Source of the DNA: Desulfobacterales bacterium
GTDB lineage: Bacteria; Desulfobacterota; Desulfobacteria; Desulfobacterales; JARGFK01
Reading direction: 5' to 3'
Assembly: GCA_029211065.1 (NCBI GenBank)
Contig: JARGFK010000035.1
Coordinates: 1 to 40,436 of the forward strand
Length of the DNA: 40,436 nt
Part shown: positions 1-6,921 of the stretch, one piece after another
Numbering within the stretch: the first letter of the stretch is position 1
How the letters are laid out: each line of letters begins with the position of its first letter
Program-made: the position numbers and the translations under genes
Notes under the pieces: generated by a model
Databases searched by the model: none
What the model saw: only the letters and a program-made list of their open reading frames with translations
Told to the model about the DNA's origin: nothing

Positions 1-177
1 TTGCCAAAAACCCTTTTAAAGGAAAAGCGCCCTTTTTTATACCATTTTAAAATTTACACAAAAGATTATACACTACCGAAAATCGAAATAGATAGAAACT
101 TTTTGCTTGATAGCAGATTTTATGCGCTAGTATTCGGCAGTTGGAAGGCGTTTGAGAAAATCGTTGATGAAGACTAA
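1..177 (+). CDS. C-terminal part of an unknown protein, cut by the window edge
   Basis: An open frame runs from base 1 to a TAA at 175-177 (58 codons visible) and ends in a mixed acidic/hydrophobic tail (FGSWKAFEKIVDED). The first codon is TTG, but nothing shows that it is a start, so this is probably the 3' end of a longer gene lying to the left. No family was recognised. Composition is AT-rich, like the accessory sequence that follows. It could also be a chance frame. Confidence 0.3.
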   Translation: MPKTLLKEKRPFLYHFKIYTKDYTLPKIEIDRNFLLDSRFYALVFGSWKAFEKIVDED

Positions 178-282
178 CAGTGCAGCCAACCATTTTCTTC
201 AGCAAACTCGATTCCCTCGCCGCTGAGAAACACGTTATAAGGATAGAAAATTTAGATTTTATAGGATGGCGGTATTGGGAGG

Positions 283-471
283 TTAAAATTTTGGTTCTAA
301 ACCAGCCTGCTTGCAGATTTCATTAGCTGTTATTCGATCGAATTGTTTATGTCTTTTGACAGGGATTACCTTGGTATCATTCGTGTATATGGCATGATTA
401 CCGCCTTCCCTCAAAAGGTAAAAGCCGTTCTTTTCCAAGTAGCGGATTAAGTCACGTCGCTTGACAGACAT
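283..471 (-). CDS. hicA: HicA-type mRNA interferase toxin
   Basis: A 62-residue protein of the HicA/YcfA family, small dsRBD-fold toxins that cleave mRNA on the ribosome. The visible hallmarks are the N-terminal RRDLIRYLEKNGF helix, the G-G-N-H segment (REGGNHAIY) carrying the catalytic His, the basic VIPVKRHK strand and a C-terminal EICKQAGL helix. I chose the ATG at 471 over the upstream codon at 483 because a GAGG lies about 6 nt before it. It overlaps the end of hicB by 20 bp, so the two genes are co-translated in the order hicB-hicA. Confidence 0.85.
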   Translation of the reverse strand: MSVKRRDLIRYLEKNGFYLLREGGNHAIYTNDTKVIPVKRHKQFDRITANEICKQAGLEPKF

Positions 472-691
472 TTTCGACCTCAACCGGAAGCTGCTCTATC
501 AGCGCATTTCCTAAAGGAACTTCCTTTTTGAGCTGGCTGTATGTGAGGATCATTTCATTGAGAGCATCTCTTAACATTTCGCGGCACTCTTCGAGGTCCT
601 TACCTTCAGTGACAACTTCCGGCCATTCGACAAGCTGGCCCATATATCCGGATTTAATTTTCGTATACTTTGCGGTATAATTGATCATCAT
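452..691 (-). CDS. hicB: HicB-type antitoxin
   Basis: A 79-residue HicB-family antitoxin. The N-terminal half (YTAKYTKIKSGYMGQLVEW and PEVVTEGKDLEECREML) is the partial RNase-H-like fold that covers the HicA active site. The protein is short for the family and shows no clear C-terminal HTH or ribbon-helix-helix domain, so DNA binding may rest on the HicAB complex. The ATG is preceded by AGGAGG 4 nt upstream on the minus strand. A promoter and a palindrome lie directly upstream (709-740). The antitoxin comes first in the operon and its end overlaps hicA. Confidence 0.85.
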   Translation of the reverse strand: MMINYTAKYTKIKSGYMGQLVEWPEVVTEGKDLEECREMLRDALNEMILTYSQLKKEVPLGNALIEQLPVEVENVCQAT

Positions 692-708
692 TAACCTCCT
701 GGACTGTA

Positions 709-740
709 TGTAATTTACACATTCTCGCTGATGATGTCAA
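709..740 (-). promoter_or_regulatory. hicBA promoter with palindrome over the -10
   Basis: On the minus strand a -35 TTGACA (740-735) is followed after 17 nt by a -10 TAAATT (717-712). The 11-bp palindrome TGTAA-T-TTACA (709-719) covers the -10 box, the expected place for an autorepressor site. It lies 18 nt before the hicB start codon. The assignment of HicAB as the binding factor is inference. Confidence 0.6.
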
Positions 741-854
741 ATAACAATTTTACAAATTGAATAGCTTTAATGCCTTGAAAAATTTACTTTTTCTTATAAA
801 ATCTACATTCACAAGGACGCTCGTAAACTCGCGCCTGTGATGCAGAGCGTTCGC

Positions 855-993
855 GCCGCCTGCGGCGGCGCTCACCGGCATGGGGTTTTGGCAACATAAT
901 ATGAAACGCGAGGGGCGGTAGCTATAAAGCCATGCAGTCGGCGCGAACGGCCGCGGGATGATCGATCCTGCGGTCCTCGCCGCCGCAGGCGGC
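855..993. repeat. GC-rich inverted repeat
   Basis: GCCGCCTGCGGCGGCG at 855-870 has its exact reverse complement at 978-993. Each arm can also fold on itself (GCCGC/GCGGC). A further partial match, GGCGCGAAC against GTTCGCGCC, lies inside. The GC-rich block contrasts sharply with the AT-rich hicBA sequence to its left. It resembles a REP/BIME-like or cassette-recombination-type fold-back sequence. The rest of the 692-1019 gap holds only the hicBA promoter. Confidence 0.6.
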
Positions 994-1019
994 TCCGCTT
1001 ACGCTCCGGCCCCATCTCT

Positions 1020-1394
1020 TTGGCCGGTGCAGCGGATGTGATTCTTTGCCGTTTAGTATCAAATCACGATAAAAAGAATTTCACTAAATTTCTGATGAAA
1101 GAGGAAAATGCCAAAGGTGAACCGGTAGGAACTCTGGAATTGTATGGCAGAGCAATAAATGACACGCTATTCATTAACGACCTCAAGCATATGGATGAGG
1201 GTGAGGATGGTTACATCGACATTGATGCAGAGGAGTGCGCTTTAGCGGCAATTCTGAAAGCATTGGCCAACTATGTAATCCTCGCGGGAAGAGATAAAAA
1301 TTTTGTTCAGGCATTTTTAGCGTGGGTGCAACTCAATCTCTACCCAAAGAAATATAATATTTATTCCGATCCCAATTGGAAGGCAACCACATAA
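1020..1394 (+). CDS. Hypothetical protein, orphan
   Basis: A 124-codon frame starting at TTG 1020, with no convincing Shine-Dalgarno; an ATG at 1095 would give about 100 residues, so the start is uncertain. The product is acidic in the middle (HMDEGEDGYIDIDAEE), followed by a probable helix (CALAAILKALANYVILAG) and an aromatic C-terminus. I recognise no domain. The stop codon is the first part of TAACAAGGC, a string common at the start of integron attC sites, so the gene may be a cassette remnant. Its sequence looks coding (varied residues, no low complexity). Confidence 0.5.
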   Translation: MAGAADVILCRLVSNHDKKNFTKFLMKEENAKGEPVGTLELYGRAINDTLFINDLKHMDEGEDGYIDIDAEECALAAILKALANYVILAGRDKNFVQAFLAWVQLNLYPKKYNIYSDPNWKATT

Positions 1395-1793
1395 CAAGGC
1401 TAATTCAGCTGGCGCAAGAAAGGCGTTGGGGTCTCCCATTAAAGGGCGTGTCAAACAAAAAACACCTCTCCTGAAGGAAAAATATGGCCGTTTTCCCTTT
1501 GACAACATTTATGACTCATTTACAACAACCCTGTTTCTTTTTCGATCCGCACCCGCCACATCAAACAATGATTCGCGTGGTCATTGACCCGCATCAGTCA
1601 CCCATCAGGTTCAAGGCGTGGGCGCCAAAACATCCGGCGCTGCCCCTGGTCCATTCGGGACAACCGGGACATTCTTAAATAATTAAATAATTAAATAATA
1701 TGACAGAAGGGCCACAACGAACACTTTAGGATCTTACAATATTGCTCGTCCCGGAATTTATCAAGTGGTTTTCGGCGTCAGGGAAGGATATGA
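1395..1793. other. Gene-free accessory stretch
   Basis: No gene is convincing here. From the left it holds the possible degenerate cassette end (1392-1431), about 230 bp without recognisable coding signal (short frames on both strands show no family features or ribosome site), the TAAATAAT tandem repeat, and then unremarkable sequence up to the VapBC promoter at 1794. The 1500-1670 part could be a mobile-element remnant, but nothing in it can be named. Confidence 0.4.
1676..1699. repeat. 8-bp tandem repeat, three copies
   Basis: Three perfect head-to-tail copies of TAAATAAT (1676-1683, 1684-1691, 1692-1699). It lies in the gene-free stretch between the orphan gene and the VapBC module. A role is not evident. 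Slippage-prone AT repeats of this kind are common at accessory junctions. Confidence 0.85.
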
Positions 1794-1852
1794 TTGACAA
1801 ATGGTATACCGTTTATTAATATTTTATTACAAAATGTCAGGAGGTATACCAT
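1794..1852 (+). promoter_or_regulatory. vapBC promoter with two GGTATACC operator half-sites
   Basis: TTGACA (1794-1799), a 17-nt spacer and TAATAT (1817-1822) form a good sigma-70 promoter. The 8-bp palindrome GGTATACC occurs twice: at 1803-1810 between -35 and -10, and at 1843-1850 abutting the antitoxin ATG. The larger ATGGTATACC / GGTATACCAT pair is an inverted repeat. AGGAGG at 1839-1844 is the ribosome site and partly overlaps the second palindrome. This is the layout of an autoregulated toxin-antitoxin operon. Confidence 0.75.
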
Positions 1853-2087
1853 GATCATAGCGAAGACTACTGAAAAGGGACATGTTATAATCCCTGCAGC
1901 CCTTAGAAAAAAGCACAACATCAAAAAGGGAACCAGAGTAGCCATATCAGAAGGGGAAGGGAACGTGATCCTGATAAAGCCGATTCCCGACGACCCCATC
2001 GAGGCATCACGAGGCATGCTGAAAGGGAAAACTTCTCTGGTTAAAGCGCTTCTGAGGGACCGGGGAGAGGAGGCGAAACGTGGATAG
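1851..2087 (+). CDS. vapB: AbrB/MazE-fold antitoxin (VapB-type)
   Basis: A 78-residue antitoxin. The N-terminal AbrB/SpoVT swapped-hairpin domain (IIAKTTEKGHVIIPAALRKK, then IKKGTRVAISEGEG) binds DNA. The C-terminal tail (EASRGMLKGKTSLVKALLRD) is the usual toxin-wrapping segment. I chose ATG 1851 because AGGAGG lies 6 nt upstream; the frame is open further left but has no ribosome site there. Its last codons overlap the toxin start by 8 nt. The name vapB rests on the fold and on the PIN partner. Confidence 0.85.
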   Translation: MIIAKTTEKGHVIIPAALRKKHNIKKGTRVAISEGEGNVILIKPIPDDPIEASRGMLKGKTSLVKALLRDRGEEAKRG

Positions 2088-2481
2088 CGCTTACGTTCTC
2101 GACAGCTACGCACTGATCGCTCATTTTGAGGATGAAGCCGGCGGAGAACAAGTCAGAAAGGTGTTGAAAGCAGCACATGCCGGAAAGACAAAGCTTTATA
2201 TGTCCGTAATAAACCTCGGTGAAATTTACTACAATACCTATCGGGAGCGTGGGCGGGAAAAAGCGGACGAGGCCGTTTTTATGATGGAGCAATTGCCGGT
2301 CACTATCGTAAATGCGGATATGGAAATCACGATGGAAGCAGCCGGTCTGAAGAGTACGCATTCCGTGGCATATGCGGATTGTTTTGCCGCAGCGCTGGGA
2401 ATCAGAAAGAAGGCAAAGGTGATCACCGGCGATCCCGAGTTTAAGCGATTTGGGGAAAAGGTAATGGTTGAATGGCTCTAA
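2080..2481 (+). CDS. vapC: PIN-domain ribonuclease toxin VapC
   Basis: A 133-residue PIN-domain protein starting at GTG 2080, preceded by AGGAGG about 7 nt upstream. The four acidic positions of the Mg-dependent active site are visible: D8 (YVLDSYALIAHFE), E48 (VINLGEIYYN), D100 (AYADCFAAALG) and D118 (ITGDPEF). VapC toxins cleave tRNA or rRNA; the target cannot be read from sequence. It overlaps the antitoxin gene, so translation is coupled. Confidence 0.9.
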   Translation: MDSAYVLDSYALIAHFEDEAGGEQVRKVLKAAHAGKTKLYMSVINLGEIYYNTYRERGREKADEAVFMMEQLPVTIVNADMEITMEAAGLKSTHSVAYADCFAAALGIRKKAKVITGDPEFKRFGEKVMVEWL

Positions 2482-2513
2482 ACCCCAACATTGCAACGTT
2501 ATGGTAAGGTAAG

Positions 2514-3215
2514 CTATAGGTTTTGAAGCAGCTCTTCTTTTTCCCGCTCACTGAGATAGCGCCAGGCGCCTTCGGCCAGATTGCCCAGCCGGATGTTGGC
2601 CACGCGGATGCGTTTGAGGTCCGTTACCTGGTGTCCCACCTTCCTGAGCATGCGGCGGATCTGGCGGTTTTTGCCTTCCTGCAACACCATGCGAAACCGC
2701 CGTGGGGAAAGCCGCTTGATCCGGGCCGGCCGGGTTTTGGTTCCCATCATGGGCAGGCCCTTCTCCATATGTTTCAGCGCGCCGTCCGGTATGGGGTCGG
2801 CCACGGCGACCTCGTATTCTTTTTCATGGTCAAAGGAGGGGTGAGACAGCCGGTGGTGCAGGCGGCCGTCATTGGTCAGGAGCAGGAGTCCGCAGGAATC
2901 CTTGTCCAGCCGCCCCACCGGATAAACCCGCTCGGGGATATCGATCAGGTCTAAAACGATGCGGTCGTTTTTCTGCTCGCAACTGGCGACGACCCCCTTG
3001 GGTTTGTTGATGGCAATGTAGATCAGGGGCTGCTCAATCGTAACCGGTTTGCCGTCCACCGCCACGCGGTCCGATTGGGGGTCGATCTTACTGCCCAGTG
3101 CCGTAATCACGACGCCGTTTACACTGACGCGGCCTTCCAGGATAAAAGTCTCGGCCTTGCGGCGGGAGCTGAATCCGGCAGTGGAAAGAAATTTTTGGAG
3201 GCGCATCAATTCCAT
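2514..3215 (-). CDS. RsuA/RluB/RluF-family pseudouridine synthase
   Basis: A 233-residue enzyme that isomerises a uridine in rRNA. An N-terminal S4 RNA-binding domain (MRLQKFLSTAGFSSRRKAE, about 4-60) precedes the catalytic domain with INKPKG and the catalytic Asp in PVGRLDKDSCGLLLLTNDG. The C-terminal EGKNRQIRRMLRKVGH motif is typical. The KDS-GL form of the active-site loop is closer to RluF than to RluB, so the exact target base is not assigned. The start may be 3215 or the ATG three codons later. It stands alone, facing the VapC gene convergently. Confidence 0.9.
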   Translation of the reverse strand: MELMRLQKFLSTAGFSSRRKAETFILEGRVSVNGVVITALGSKIDPQSDRVAVDGKPVTIEQPLIYIAINKPKGVVASCEQKNDRIVLDLIDIPERVYPVGRLDKDSCGLLLLTNDGRLHHRLSHPSFDHEKEYEVAVADPIPDGALKHMEKGLPMMGTKTRPARIKRLSPRRFRMVLQEGKNRQIRRMLRKVGHQVTDLKRIRVANIRLGNLAEGAWRYLSEREKEELLQNL

Positions 3216-3290
3216 AATATTATCCCAGCTTAGAAAACATGTTCCTTAGGGCCGGGTCAGAGTATACCGGGTTTGCCTTGGATTTTTTTA

Positions 3291-3440
3291 AAAATACAAA
3301 TTCCAAATTACAAAAAAATCTCAAATATCAATGTTCAATGACCAAAACCTTTAAGGACGAAACGTTGTTTAAATCTTCGAATTTTTGTCATTGGAATTTG
3401 TTTGTTATTTGGAATTTGACATTTGTAATTTACACAAGTG
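3291..3440. repeat. AT-rich intergenic inverted repeat
   Basis: The left part reads AAATTCCAAATTACAAA and CAATGTTCAATGACCAAAAC; the right part carries the complementary GTCATTGGAATTTG, ATTTGGAATTTG and ATTTGTAATTTAC. The two halves form an imperfect inverted repeat filling the gap between the pseudouridine synthase and argJ. Elements of this style (translating to runs such as FVIWNLTFVI) are scattered between genes in some environmental genomes. The plus-strand frame through it is spurious. Confidence 0.55.
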
Positions 3441-3496
3441 GCTGAAAATCAAACCATGTAAAGTACCCCTATGATCGAATATTTACTCGGAACGAT

Positions 3497-4684
3497 TCAG
3501 GATCGATAATCCGCATTAATCCGCACATAGTCGAGTGAAAAGTCGCAGGTATAGACAGAATCGGATTCGCTCCCGAGATGCAGATCGATTGTGACGGTAA
3601 ATTCCGGGGTCTTGAGAACCCGGGTGGCTTCAGCTTCAACAGATTTGCCGCAGCCCATGCCGGCTTTGACCATCTGGACGTCGTTGAAAAACACATCGAT
3701 CCTGTCGGGATCTATGGGAACATCGGCGCGGCCGGCTGCGCCCAGAATTCTCCCCCAGTTGGCGTCTTCCCCGAAAAAGGCGGTTTTAACCAGATTCGAG
3801 CCGGCGATGGTATTGGCGATGCGATGGGCATCCAGTGCGCTGCGCGCACCTTTGACCCGGATTTCCACAAGTTTAGTGGCGCCTTCGCCGTCTTTTACCA
3901 GCATTTTGGCCAGCTCTAGACAAGCGTCATTCAGCAGGGGCTGAAAATGTTGAAGTGCTTCCGAATCAGATATCCGCACCCCGGACAGGCCGTTGGCCAG
4001 GACCAGGGCGGTGTCGTTGGTGCTGGTGTCGCCGTCGATGGTGATGCGGTTAAACGTATGCCGGACGGCGCTGTTCAAGGCCTCTTGTAGCATTTCGGCG
4101 GAAATTTCAACGTCGGTGCAGATGAAGGACAGCATGGTGGCCATATCGGGGTGGATCATGCCGGCCCCCTTGGCAACCCCCAAAATGGTGAAAGGTTTGT
4201 CGCGGATGCGGCCTTCTTTAAAGACGATTTTGGGAACGGTGTCTGTGGTCATGATAGCTTCGGCAAGCTTGAAAACACCGTCCGGTTGCAGGGATTTTAC
4301 CAGTTCCGGCGCGGCTGCGTCTATTTTTTCAATGGGCAGGGGTTCGCCGATAACGCCGGTGGATGCCACCAGCACCAGGTCTTCGGCGATGCCGAGCTGG
4401 GCGGCCGTGACCTGCGCCATTCTGGCGGCATGCGCCATGCCTTTTTGGCCGGTGCAGCAGTTGGCGTTGCCGCTGTTGACGATAACGGCCTGACAGCGGC
4501 CGGATTGAATGCGCTGCCGGTCGTAGCGAACCGGCGCGGCCTGGACCTTGTTTCGGGTAAATACGCCGGCAACGGTTGCCGGAACTTCCGAAAAAATCAG
4601 GGCCAGGTCGGGCTTTCCGTTTTTTTTAAGGCCGGCGACGACGCCGGCAGCTTTAAATCCGCGGCAGACAGGTTGGATAGCCAT
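3497..4684 (-). CDS. argJ: Glutamate N-acetyltransferase / ornithine acetyltransferase
   Basis: A 395-residue ArgJ, the enzyme that recycles the acetyl group from N-acetylornithine to glutamate in arginine synthesis and often also makes N-acetylglutamate from acetyl-CoA. The self-cleavage site is clear: AKGAGMIHPDMATMLSF, with T183 as the nucleophile that becomes the N-terminus of the beta chain. Other landmarks are VFTRNKVQAAPV, NSGNANCCTG, ASTGVIGEPLP and ITIDGDTSTNDT. Full length. An AAAGGA precedes the ATG. No other arg genes are in the window. Confidence 0.95.
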   Translation of the reverse strand: MAIQPVCRGFKAAGVVAGLKKNGKPDLALIFSEVPATVAGVFTRNKVQAAPVRYDRQRIQSGRCQAVIVNSGNANCCTGQKGMAHAARMAQVTAAQLGIAEDLVLVASTGVIGEPLPIEKIDAAAPELVKSLQPDGVFKLAEAIMTTDTVPKIVFKEGRIRDKPFTILGVAKGAGMIHPDMATMLSFICTDVEISAEMLQEALNSAVRHTFNRITIDGDTSTNDTALVLANGLSGVRISDSEALQHFQPLLNDACLELAKMLVKDGEGATKLVEIRVKGARSALDAHRIANTIAGSNLVKTAFFGEDANWGRILGAAGRADVPIDPDRIDVFFNDVQMVKAGMGCGKSVEAEATRVLKTPEFTVTIDLHLGSESDSVYTCDFSLDYVRINADYRS

Positions 4685-4997
4685 CGTTTATCCTTTAAAT
4701 GGTTTTGTAGATTTTCAAATAATAACTTGATCGCGTCAGCATGCAATTCGTCAAATGTTTGTTGTCCTTTGTCAGTGGTGAATCTACCATTTGACAGAAT
4801 CAGCAGTTAAAGTCAACGGCATCATGGCATCCCGGAGACCTCGATGCTTCCAAAGATCCAAAACCGTAAACTTCATTTGACAGCCGTGCTTGTTTTAAAT
4901 TAAGTATTGTGGAAACGATCGGGTTAATTTCCTCTAAACAGTTTTTTGCTGCCGGCCCATTTCTGAAAATAGCGGGCTGCTGCACGTTATTCAAAAG
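4685..4997. other. Gene-free gap before the dual-CxxC gene
   Basis: This 313-bp gap separates the divergently oriented argJ and the dual-CxxC gene. I see no gene, no convincing promoter and no repeat in it. The reverse-strand frame at 4800-4994 lacks any family feature. The promoter for the downstream plus-strand genes should lie here, but no box could be assigned with confidence. Confidence 0.5.
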
Positions 4998-5180
4998 ATG
5001 AAAGAAACGATTGCGACATGCCCGTCCTGTAAGGGGGATCTTGTTATTCTAAGGACGTGACGGCAGGTGCTGTTACGCTGCCGGTCCTGCAGCGCTTTTT
5101 ATCCCCTGGAAATGTTTCTGGATGAGATGGATGACGGGTTTGAACAAAAACTTGGCAATATACCCGTTGACCGGATATAA
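4998..5180 (+). CDS. Small dual-CxxC protein with in-frame TGA, probable selenoprotein
   Basis: The frame from ATG 4998 to TAA 5178-5180 has 60 codons and one internal TGA (codon 21, 5058-5060). Before it is MKETIATCPSCKGDLVILRT (first CxxC at residues 8-11). After it comes RQVLLRCRSCSAFYPLEMFL (second CxxC at 28-31) and an acidic tail. A frame that stays protein-like on both sides, with paired CxxC motifs 20 residues apart, is best explained by readthrough as selenocysteine. A SECIS-like hairpin follows (5076-5094). I recall a small dual-CxxC (seleno)protein family in Desulfobacterota that looks like this; membership is from memory. The alternative is a CGA-to-TGA mutation in a zinc-ribbon gene. 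The ribosome site is weak. An AEC transporter gene starts 35 nt downstream. Confidence 0.7.
5076..5094 (+). promoter_or_regulatory. SECIS-like hairpin downstream of in-frame TGA
   Basis: CGCTGC (5076-5081) and GCAGCG (5089-5094) form a perfect 6-bp stem with the 7-nt loop CGGTCCT. The loop begins 22 nt after the TGA (5058-5060), has G at its second position and contains GGUC, as in the E. coli fdhF SECIS loop. Unpaired U residues lie just 5' of the stem (5073-5074). These features match the known bacterial SECIS geometry. A second, mutually exclusive hairpin (CGGCAG 5061-5066 with CTGCCG 5078-5083) overlaps it. Confidence 0.6.
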
Positions 5181-5215
5181 TACCGCCACAGCGTGCAAAC
5201 GCCAGGTAATGCCTG

Positions 5216-6124
5216 ATGGTTTTACAAAGTCTCTTTCCTGTTTTCGCCCTCATCGCACTGGGTGTGCTGCTGAAGCACTTCAGCCTGACCAATGACGCCT
5301 TCCTGAAGACTTCGGACAAACTTATTTATTTTATTTTTTTCCCGATGATGCTGTTCTGGAAAATCGGGGGCGCCGCCGCAACGTCTGCGATCGACTGGAA
5401 ATTCTGTGCGGCGGCCATCTGCGCCGTCCTGGGTGTATATATTTTGAGCACCGCTTTTATAAACTTTAAAGTGACGCCTTTTCAGGCCGGTTCATTTTCC
5501 CAGAGCTGCTATCGATTCAACACCTATATCGGCATGGCCATTGTGATGAACGCTCTGGGAGAAGAGGGGGTCCGTCGCTTCGGGGTTTTAATCGGGTTTC
5601 TCATTCCCATCATTAACCTGATGGCGGTGTCCACCCTGATCTGGTTTTCGGCCGGGCAGTTTACAAAACGCCAACGGGTCCGGTTCACTCTGAAAGCGCT
5701 GGTATCAAATCCCCTGATTCTGGCCTGTTTTGCCGGGATCGCGTTTTCCCAGGCCGGGTTGTCCTTTCCGGTTTTTCTGAATAACACCTTCAATCTGACT
5801 TCCATGGTGACCCTGCCCCTGGCACTGCTTTCCATCGGCGGCGTTCTGAATTTGAAAAGTCTGCAGGGTAACTTTAAGTTGTCCCTGACGGCTGCGCTTT
5901 TCAAACTGCTGGTCCTGCCGGGGGTCGGTTATTTTTTTATGAAGCTTTTTGGCGTTACGGACCTGTCGTTCCGGGTGGGGATGGTATATTTCGCTCTGCC
6001 GACTTCTACCGCCCTGTATGTGCTTTCCGCCCAGCTCCACAGTGATACGGAACTGGCTTCGGCCGCCATTGTACTTTCAACGATCTTGTCGTTTGTTTCG
6101 CTGACAGTCGCGTTATTGATATGA
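5216..6124 (+). CDS. AEC-family (auxin efflux carrier-like) transporter
   Basis: A 302-residue integral membrane protein of the AEC/BART superfamily, with about ten hydrophobic helices in two repeats. It opens with LFPVFALIALGVLLKHF, and the second half has SNPLILACFAGIAFS and the family-like LALLSIGGVLNLKSL segment. Members export or import small organic anions such as malate or malonate; the substrate cannot be inferred here. The gene follows the dual-CxxC gene by 35 nt and precedes truA by 21 nt, so the three may be co-transcribed. Confidence 0.85.
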   Translation: MVLQSLFPVFALIALGVLLKHFSLTNDAFLKTSDKLIYFIFFPMMLFWKIGGAAATSAIDWKFCAAAICAVLGVYILSTAFINFKVTPFQAGSFSQSCYRFNTYIGMAIVMNALGEEGVRRFGVLIGFLIPIINLMAVSTLIWFSAGQFTKRQRVRFTLKALVSNPLILACFAGIAFSQAGLSFPVFLNNTFNLTSMVTLPLALLSIGGVLNLKSLQGNFKLSLTAALFKLLVLPGVGYFFMKLFGVTDLSFRVGMVYFALPTSTALYVLSAQLHSDTELASAAIVLSTILSFVSLTVALLI

Positions 6125-6145
6125 AGATGGGGATCAATCGAAGCC

Positions 6146-6886
6146 ATGCGGAAAAATTTTAAACTGACAATCGAGTACGATGGCAGCGGATTTTACGGCT
6201 GGCAGCGTCAAAAGAACGACCGGACGGTTCAGGGAGTGATTGAGGCAGCGATTGCGACCATGACCGGCGAGACGGTTACCCTGATCGGTTCGGGCCGCAC
6301 CGATGCCGGCGTCCATGCCCGGGGACAGGTGGCAAACTTTCTGTGTGAAACCGAGCTGACGGCACCGATATTTGAACGGGGGCTCAACAGCCTGCTGTCG
6401 GAGGATGTGGTTGTCCGGTACTGCCACCAGGTGGACGAATCCTTTCATGCCCGCTATAGCGTCAAAAGCAAGATCTATCAGTACCGTATATTGAACCGGG
6501 TTATTCCGGTGGCTGTGGGCCGTCAGTATTGCTGGTTTATTCGCAGAAACATAGACGTAGAGACCATGCGCGCCGCCGCGGGTTATATCGTCGGCAGTCA
6601 CGATTTTAAAGCGTTTGAGGGCGCCGGCAGTCCCAGGTCCAGTACCATTCGGCAGGTTATACGGGCCGAATGGCAGATGCCGAAACCCGACCAACATGTT
6701 TTTGAAATCGAGGCCGATGGGTTTTTGCGGTATATGGTGCGCAATCTGGTGGGCACCCTGGTGCAGGTGGGTTTGGGGAAACTAACGCCGGAGGATTTCA
6801 AGGGGATTCTGTTTTCCACCGATCGAAACCAGGCCGGCGCCACCGCTCCGCCCCAGGGGTTGTTCTTAATGGAAGTCAAGTATTAA
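6146..6886 (+). CDS. truA: tRNA pseudouridine(38-40) synthase TruA
   Basis: A 246-residue TruA, which makes pseudouridine at positions 38-40 of the tRNA anticodon arm. The catalytic Asp is D53 in GSGRTDAGVHARGQ. Family landmarks are TIEYDGSGFYGWQRQ at the N-terminus, SFHARYSVKSKIYQYRI mid-protein and the RYMVRNLVGTLVQVG segment near the end. Length is typical. It sits 21 nt after the AEC transporter gene and ends convergently with tatC. Confidence 0.95.
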   Translation: MRKNFKLTIEYDGSGFYGWQRQKNDRTVQGVIEAAIATMTGETVTLIGSGRTDAGVHARGQVANFLCETELTAPIFERGLNSLLSEDVVVRYCHQVDESFHARYSVKSKIYQYRILNRVIPVAVGRQYCWFIRRNIDVETMRAAAGYIVGSHDFKAFEGAGSPRSSTIRQVIRAEWQMPKPDQHVFEIEADGFLRYMVRNLVGTLVQVGLGKLTPEDFKGILFSTDRNQAGATAPPQGLFLMEVKY

Positions 6887-6921
6887 AAACCCATGGTCGT
6901 TCGCTTTAACCCCTACATCCC

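Noticed and set aside
175-260. Minus-strand tail ending in FLSGEGIEFAEENGWLHC
   Set aside because: It reads like a protein C-terminus, but only about 28 codons are visible, there is no start, and it overlaps the frame at 1-177. Possibly a gene remnant, not enough to call.
1317-1508. 63-codon minus-strand frame after the orphan gene
   Set aside because: It overlaps the 3' end of the orphan gene, has no ribosome site and no recognisable motif.
1440-1680. Possible insertion-sequence remnant
   Set aside because: The general look of the sequence suggested the tail of an IS21-like element, but no terminal repeat or transposase fragment could be confirmed.
4151-4810. 219-codon plus-strand frame across argJ
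   Set aside because: It is the reverse complement of the well-supported argJ, has no ribosome site and shows no family features; long antisense frames are common in GC-balanced genes.
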